Source: Planctomycetota bacterium (lineage in GTDB: Bacteria > Planctomycetota > Phycisphaerae > UBA1845). Taken from it: a stretch of DNA of 7,723 nt. This document shows, in pieces, positions 5,536-7,723 of this stretch. Below the pieces are notes generated by a model that saw only the letters and a program-made list of their open reading frames with translations, was not told where the DNA came from and searched no databases. The stretch lies in contig JAJRSP010000120.1 in the NCBI GenBank assembly GCA_024278775.1, positions 1 to 7,723 on the forward strand. Reading direction: 5' to 3'. Within the stretch, counting starts at the first letter, position 1; every line of letters begins with the position of its first letter. The position numbers and the translations under genes were made by a program.

Positions 5536-6774
5536 ATGTCGGATACTCAACGGATAGTCATTACGGGCGTGGGTCTGACGGCTCCGAACGGAAACTCACT
5601 GGACGAGTATCGCCGTAACCTATTGGCTGGCGTGTCCGGAGTGACCGTCATGGAGACGCGCTTCATGGGGCGTGTCCTGGCTGGGGTGTGCGATTTTGAC
5701 GAATTGCGGCATCAGGGACGCAAGGAACGCCGCCGGGGCACCCGAGCGGGGTCGATTTCGATCTACTGTGCCCATGAGGCGCTGGTTTCGGCCGGACTGA
5801 ATCCGGTGGAAATGGACCGATCTCGCGTCGGAACCTACATCGGCATCACCGAGCATGGTACGGTGGAGACGGAGAACGAGATTGACGTTATCCGCCAGTA
5901 CGATTATGACACTAAATACTGGTCGCATCACCATAACCCGCGGACGGTGGCGAATAACCCCGCTGGCGAGGTGACGATCAATTTGGGTTTGACGGGTCCG
6001 CATTATACAATCGGTGCGGCTTGTGCGGCGGGTAACGCCGGTCTGATCCAGGGTGTTCAGATGCTGCGTCTGGGCGAGGTGGACGTGGCGTTGGCTGGTG
6101 GCGTGTCCGAGGCGATTCGTTCGTTTGGGATTTTCGCCAGCTTCGCGAGTCAGAACGCGCTGGCGTGGCATGATGATCCTACGAAGGGGAGCCGTCCGTT
6201 CGACAAAGGTCGGTGTGGCATCGTGGTGTCTGAAGGCGGCTGCTTGTATGTTCTAGAGCGGCTGGAGGATGCGAAGAGGCGACGGGCACCGATCGTGGCG
6301 GAGGTCGTGGGCTATGCGATGAACTCGGATGCCAACGATCCGGTGTTGCCAGATTCAGATCGGGTGGCAGACTGTATGCGTGGTGCACTGGTCAAGGCTG
6401 GTGTGAACGCGGGCGACGTGGATATCGTCAACACGCATGCGACGGCCACGGAGTTGGGTGATATACAAGAGGCGTTGGCGCTGCGTCAGGTTTTTAGTGA
6501 CTGCGCAGGTGTGTATGTCAACAATACGAAGAGTTACATCGGTCACGCCATGGGGGCGGCCGGTGCGTTGGAACTGGCAGGCAATCTGGGGTCGTTCGGG
6601 GATCAGTTGGTCCACCCGACGATCAACTGTGAGTCGTTGGATCCGGATTGTGCGGTGAGGAATTTGGTCACCGGTGAGCCTGAGCGGGTGAGCCGGGTGA
6701 ATTACATTCTGAACAATTCGTTTGGGATGTTGGGTACGAACTCGGCCGTTTTGGTGAAGCGCTATGACGGCTAG
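5536..6774 (+). CDS. FabF-type beta-ketoacyl-ACP synthase with altered gating loop
   Basis: The 412-residue protein has the length and order of a KAS II (FabF) condensing enzyme, which extends an acyl chain with malonyl-ACP. Seen: N-terminal RIVITGVGLTAPNGN (6-20), nucleophile Cys163 in GAACAAGNAG, His301 in NTHATATELGD, Lys332 and His337 in KSYIGHAMGAAG, and C-terminal NSFGMLGTN (394-402). The Cys-His-His triad is complete, so it should be active and not a chain-length factor. The gate motif, usually SFGFGGTN, reads SFGMLGTN: the Phe gatekeeper is Met398 and the next Gly is Leu399. GRDGFV is GRCGIV here. ATG 5536 is chosen over an upstream in-frame TTG at 5488 because it gives the normal N-terminus and has CGGAG just before it, though only three bases away. 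An ACP gene follows after 51 bp, pointing to a dedicated pathway rather than housekeeping synthesis. Housekeeping FabF is the less likely alternative. Confidence 0.92.
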   Translation: MSDTQRIVITGVGLTAPNGNSLDEYRRNLLAGVSGVTVMETRFMGRVLAGVCDFDELRHQGRKERRRGTRAGSISIYCAHEALVSAGLNPVEMDRSRVGTYIGITEHGTVETENEIDVIRQYDYDTKYWSHHHNPRTVANNPAGEVTINLGLTGPHYTIGAACAAGNAGLIQGVQMLRLGEVDVALAGGVSEAIRSFGIFASFASQNALAWHDDPTKGSRPFDKGRCGIVVSEGGCLYVLERLEDAKRRRAPIVAEVVGYAMNSDANDPVLPDSDRVADCMRGALVKAGVNAGDVDIVNTHATATELGDIQEALALRQVFSDCAGVYVNNTKSYIGHAMGAAGALELAGNLGSFGDQLVHPTINCESLDPDCAVRNLVTGEPERVSRVNYILNNSFGMLGTNSAVLVKRYDG

Positions 6775-6825
6775 CGGCAGGCGGTCGCGGCCCGTTCGGT
6801 AAGCAGTCGGAGGTCTTCAGTCAAC

Positions 6826-7083
6826 ATGGGACATCAGCAGGTAAAAGAAATCGTGCTTTCGATCATCGGGGTCGTCGCGCCGGATGCTGACCTCTCGAAT
6901 GTGCGCGGTGATGTCGCCCTTCGCGAGCAGCTCGATTTGGACTCGATGGACTTTTTGGACATCGTGATGGAACTGCGGAAGCGGTACAAGGTTGAGGTTC
7001 CCAAAGAGGACTACGAACAGCTCGCTTCGCTGGACAGTTGTGCGGAATACCTCGGTCCCAAGCTGGCAGTGGCCCCGGCCTGA
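6826..7083 (+). CDS. Acyl carrier protein
   Basis: This 85-residue acidic protein is an acyl carrier protein of usual size. The phosphopantetheine attachment site is Ser40 in LDLDSMDFLDIVMEL, with Met in place of the common Leu after the serine. Helix I (residues 3-16) and the later helices near 45-52 and 57-79 follow the expected pattern. A phosphopantetheinyl transferase would have to act on it; none is in the window. GGAGG (6809-6813) lies upstream with a long spacing of twelve bases. It sits 51 bp after the ketosynthase and 45 bp before the FAD oxidoreductase, so the three are probably one operon and the ACP likely carries the substrate for both neighbours, which is inference. Confidence 0.93.
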   Translation: MGHQQVKEIVLSIIGVVAPDADLSNVRGDVALREQLDLDSMDFLDIVMELRKRYKVEVPKEDYEQLASLDSCAEYLGPKLAVAPA

Positions 7084-7128
7084 TCGGTTTTGTGGCCTTG
7101 CAGTGCCGGTCGTCCTCCCTCCTCTCTC

Positions 7129-7723
7129 ATGCATTATGACGTCGTCATCATCGGCGCGGGGATGTCCGGTCTCGCCGCGGGGATTCGTCTGGCGCATTTC
7201 GAGAAAAGCGTTTGCATCGTCGAGCGTCACTACGCCTTCGGCGGGCTGAACTCTTACTACAAGATCGACGGGCGTGAGTTTGACGTCGGGCTGCACGCCG
7301 TGACGAACTACACCCCCCCGGGACACCGTCAGGCACCGTTATCCAAGCTGCTCCGACAGTTACGGTTGACGCGGGAAGCCTTCGATCTTCATCCGCAGCG
7401 GTTTTCCGAAATCCACTTCCCCGATGCGCGACTGCGTTTCTCGAACGATATCGAGCTGCTTACGACCGAGGTGGCGGCTTCGTTTCCCGGGCAGATAGAT
7501 GGATTTCGGCGGCTACTTGCGGCAATTCGTAACTATGACGATGTGGATCTGTCGAAACCATACCAGCCGACACGCGCGGTGCTTCGTGACTGCCTCGGTG
7601 ATTCGATGCTCGTGGAGATGCTGCTCTGTCCGGTGATGTATTACGGCAACGCCGAGCCGCACGATATGGATTTCACGCAGTTCGTGACGATGTTCAAGAG
7701 CCTGTTTTTCGAGGGGTTTGCCC
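7129..7723 (+). CDS. CrtI/phytoene-desaturase-like FAD-dependent oxidoreductase (partial, cut by right edge)
   Basis: The frame is open from ATG 7129 to the window end, giving 198 residues of a protein expected to be around 500. The N-terminus MHYDVVIIGAGMSGLAAG is a FAD-binding Rossmann motif (GAGMSG, 9-14), with Glu32 at the end of the second strand (IVERH) for the ribose, then GGLNSYY (38-44) and DVGLHAVTNY (52-61), the arrangement of the phytoene desaturase/amine oxidase family. Such enzymes desaturate, isomerise or oxidise polyenes and other lipids; the substrate here is not known. The wording matches what I recall as a planctomycete-wide phytoene-desaturase-like family encoded beside a ketosynthase and ACP. 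No Shine-Dalgarno is present: the 18 bases before the ATG are almost all pyrimidine (CCTCCCTCCTCTCTC), so translation is likely coupled or leaderless-like in mechanism. Confidence 0.9.
   Translation, partial: MHYDVVIIGAGMSGLAAGIRLAHFEKSVCIVERHYAFGGLNSYYKIDGREFDVGLHAVTNYTPPGHRQAPLSKLLRQLRLTREAFDLHPQRFSEIHFPDARLRFSNDIELLTTEVAASFPGQIDGFRRLLAAIRNYDDVDLSKPYQPTRAVLRDCLGDSMLVEMLLCPVMYYGNAEPHDMDFTQFVTMFKSLFFEGFA

Overview
The window looks like bacterial chromosome from a planctomycete or a close relative. This rests on recognition of protein types, not on a search: a small lipoprotein-like protein with HVHxxNCGH repeats, and a trio of FabF-like ketosynthase, acyl carrier protein (ACP) and CrtI-like FAD oxidoreductase, resemble planctomycete proteins. 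The DNA is GC-rich, genes are closely packed, and several starts have weak or no Shine-Dalgarno sequence. No rRNA, tRNA, CRISPR array or transposase gene was seen.

Layout. Positions 1-325 (minus) hold the N-terminal part of a small secreted or lipid-anchored His/Cys-repeat protein that runs off the left edge. Positions 491-1969 (minus) encode a complete NAD(P)-dependent aldehyde dehydrogenase of the ALDH1/ALDH2 type. A 340-bp divergent control region (1970-2309) carries a perfect 16-bp operator-like palindrome, a nested hairpin, and a good sigma70-type promoter overlapped by two mutually exclusive inverted repeats. To the right lies a translationally coupled pair, oleC (2310-4067) and oleD (4064-5071), for the beta-lactone synthetase and the ketoreductase of the long-chain olefin/beta-lactone pathway. 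Their usual partners oleA and oleB are not in the window.

Positions 5072-5535 are non-coding and contain the most striking structure: four interlocking inverted-repeat arms that share a 5-bp CTTCG/CGAAG core. They form a potential four-way junction able to branch-migrate, and are enclosed by an outer pair of imperfect inverted repeats about 22 bp long. This looks like a palindromic repeat or MITE-like element.

From 5536 onward a second lipid module starts: a FabF-type ketosynthase with an intact Cys-His-His triad but an altered gating loop, a dedicated ACP, and a CrtI/phytoene-desaturase-like FAD oxidoreductase cut by the right edge.

How the genes may work together: oleC/oleD act on 2-alkyl-3-oxo acids made by OleA from two acyl-CoAs. 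The ketosynthase-ACP-oxidoreductase set looks like a carrier-protein-bound pathway for an unusual fatty-acyl or polyene chain. The ALDH could oxidise fatty or other aldehydes. Whether the modules feed one product cannot be decided from this window.
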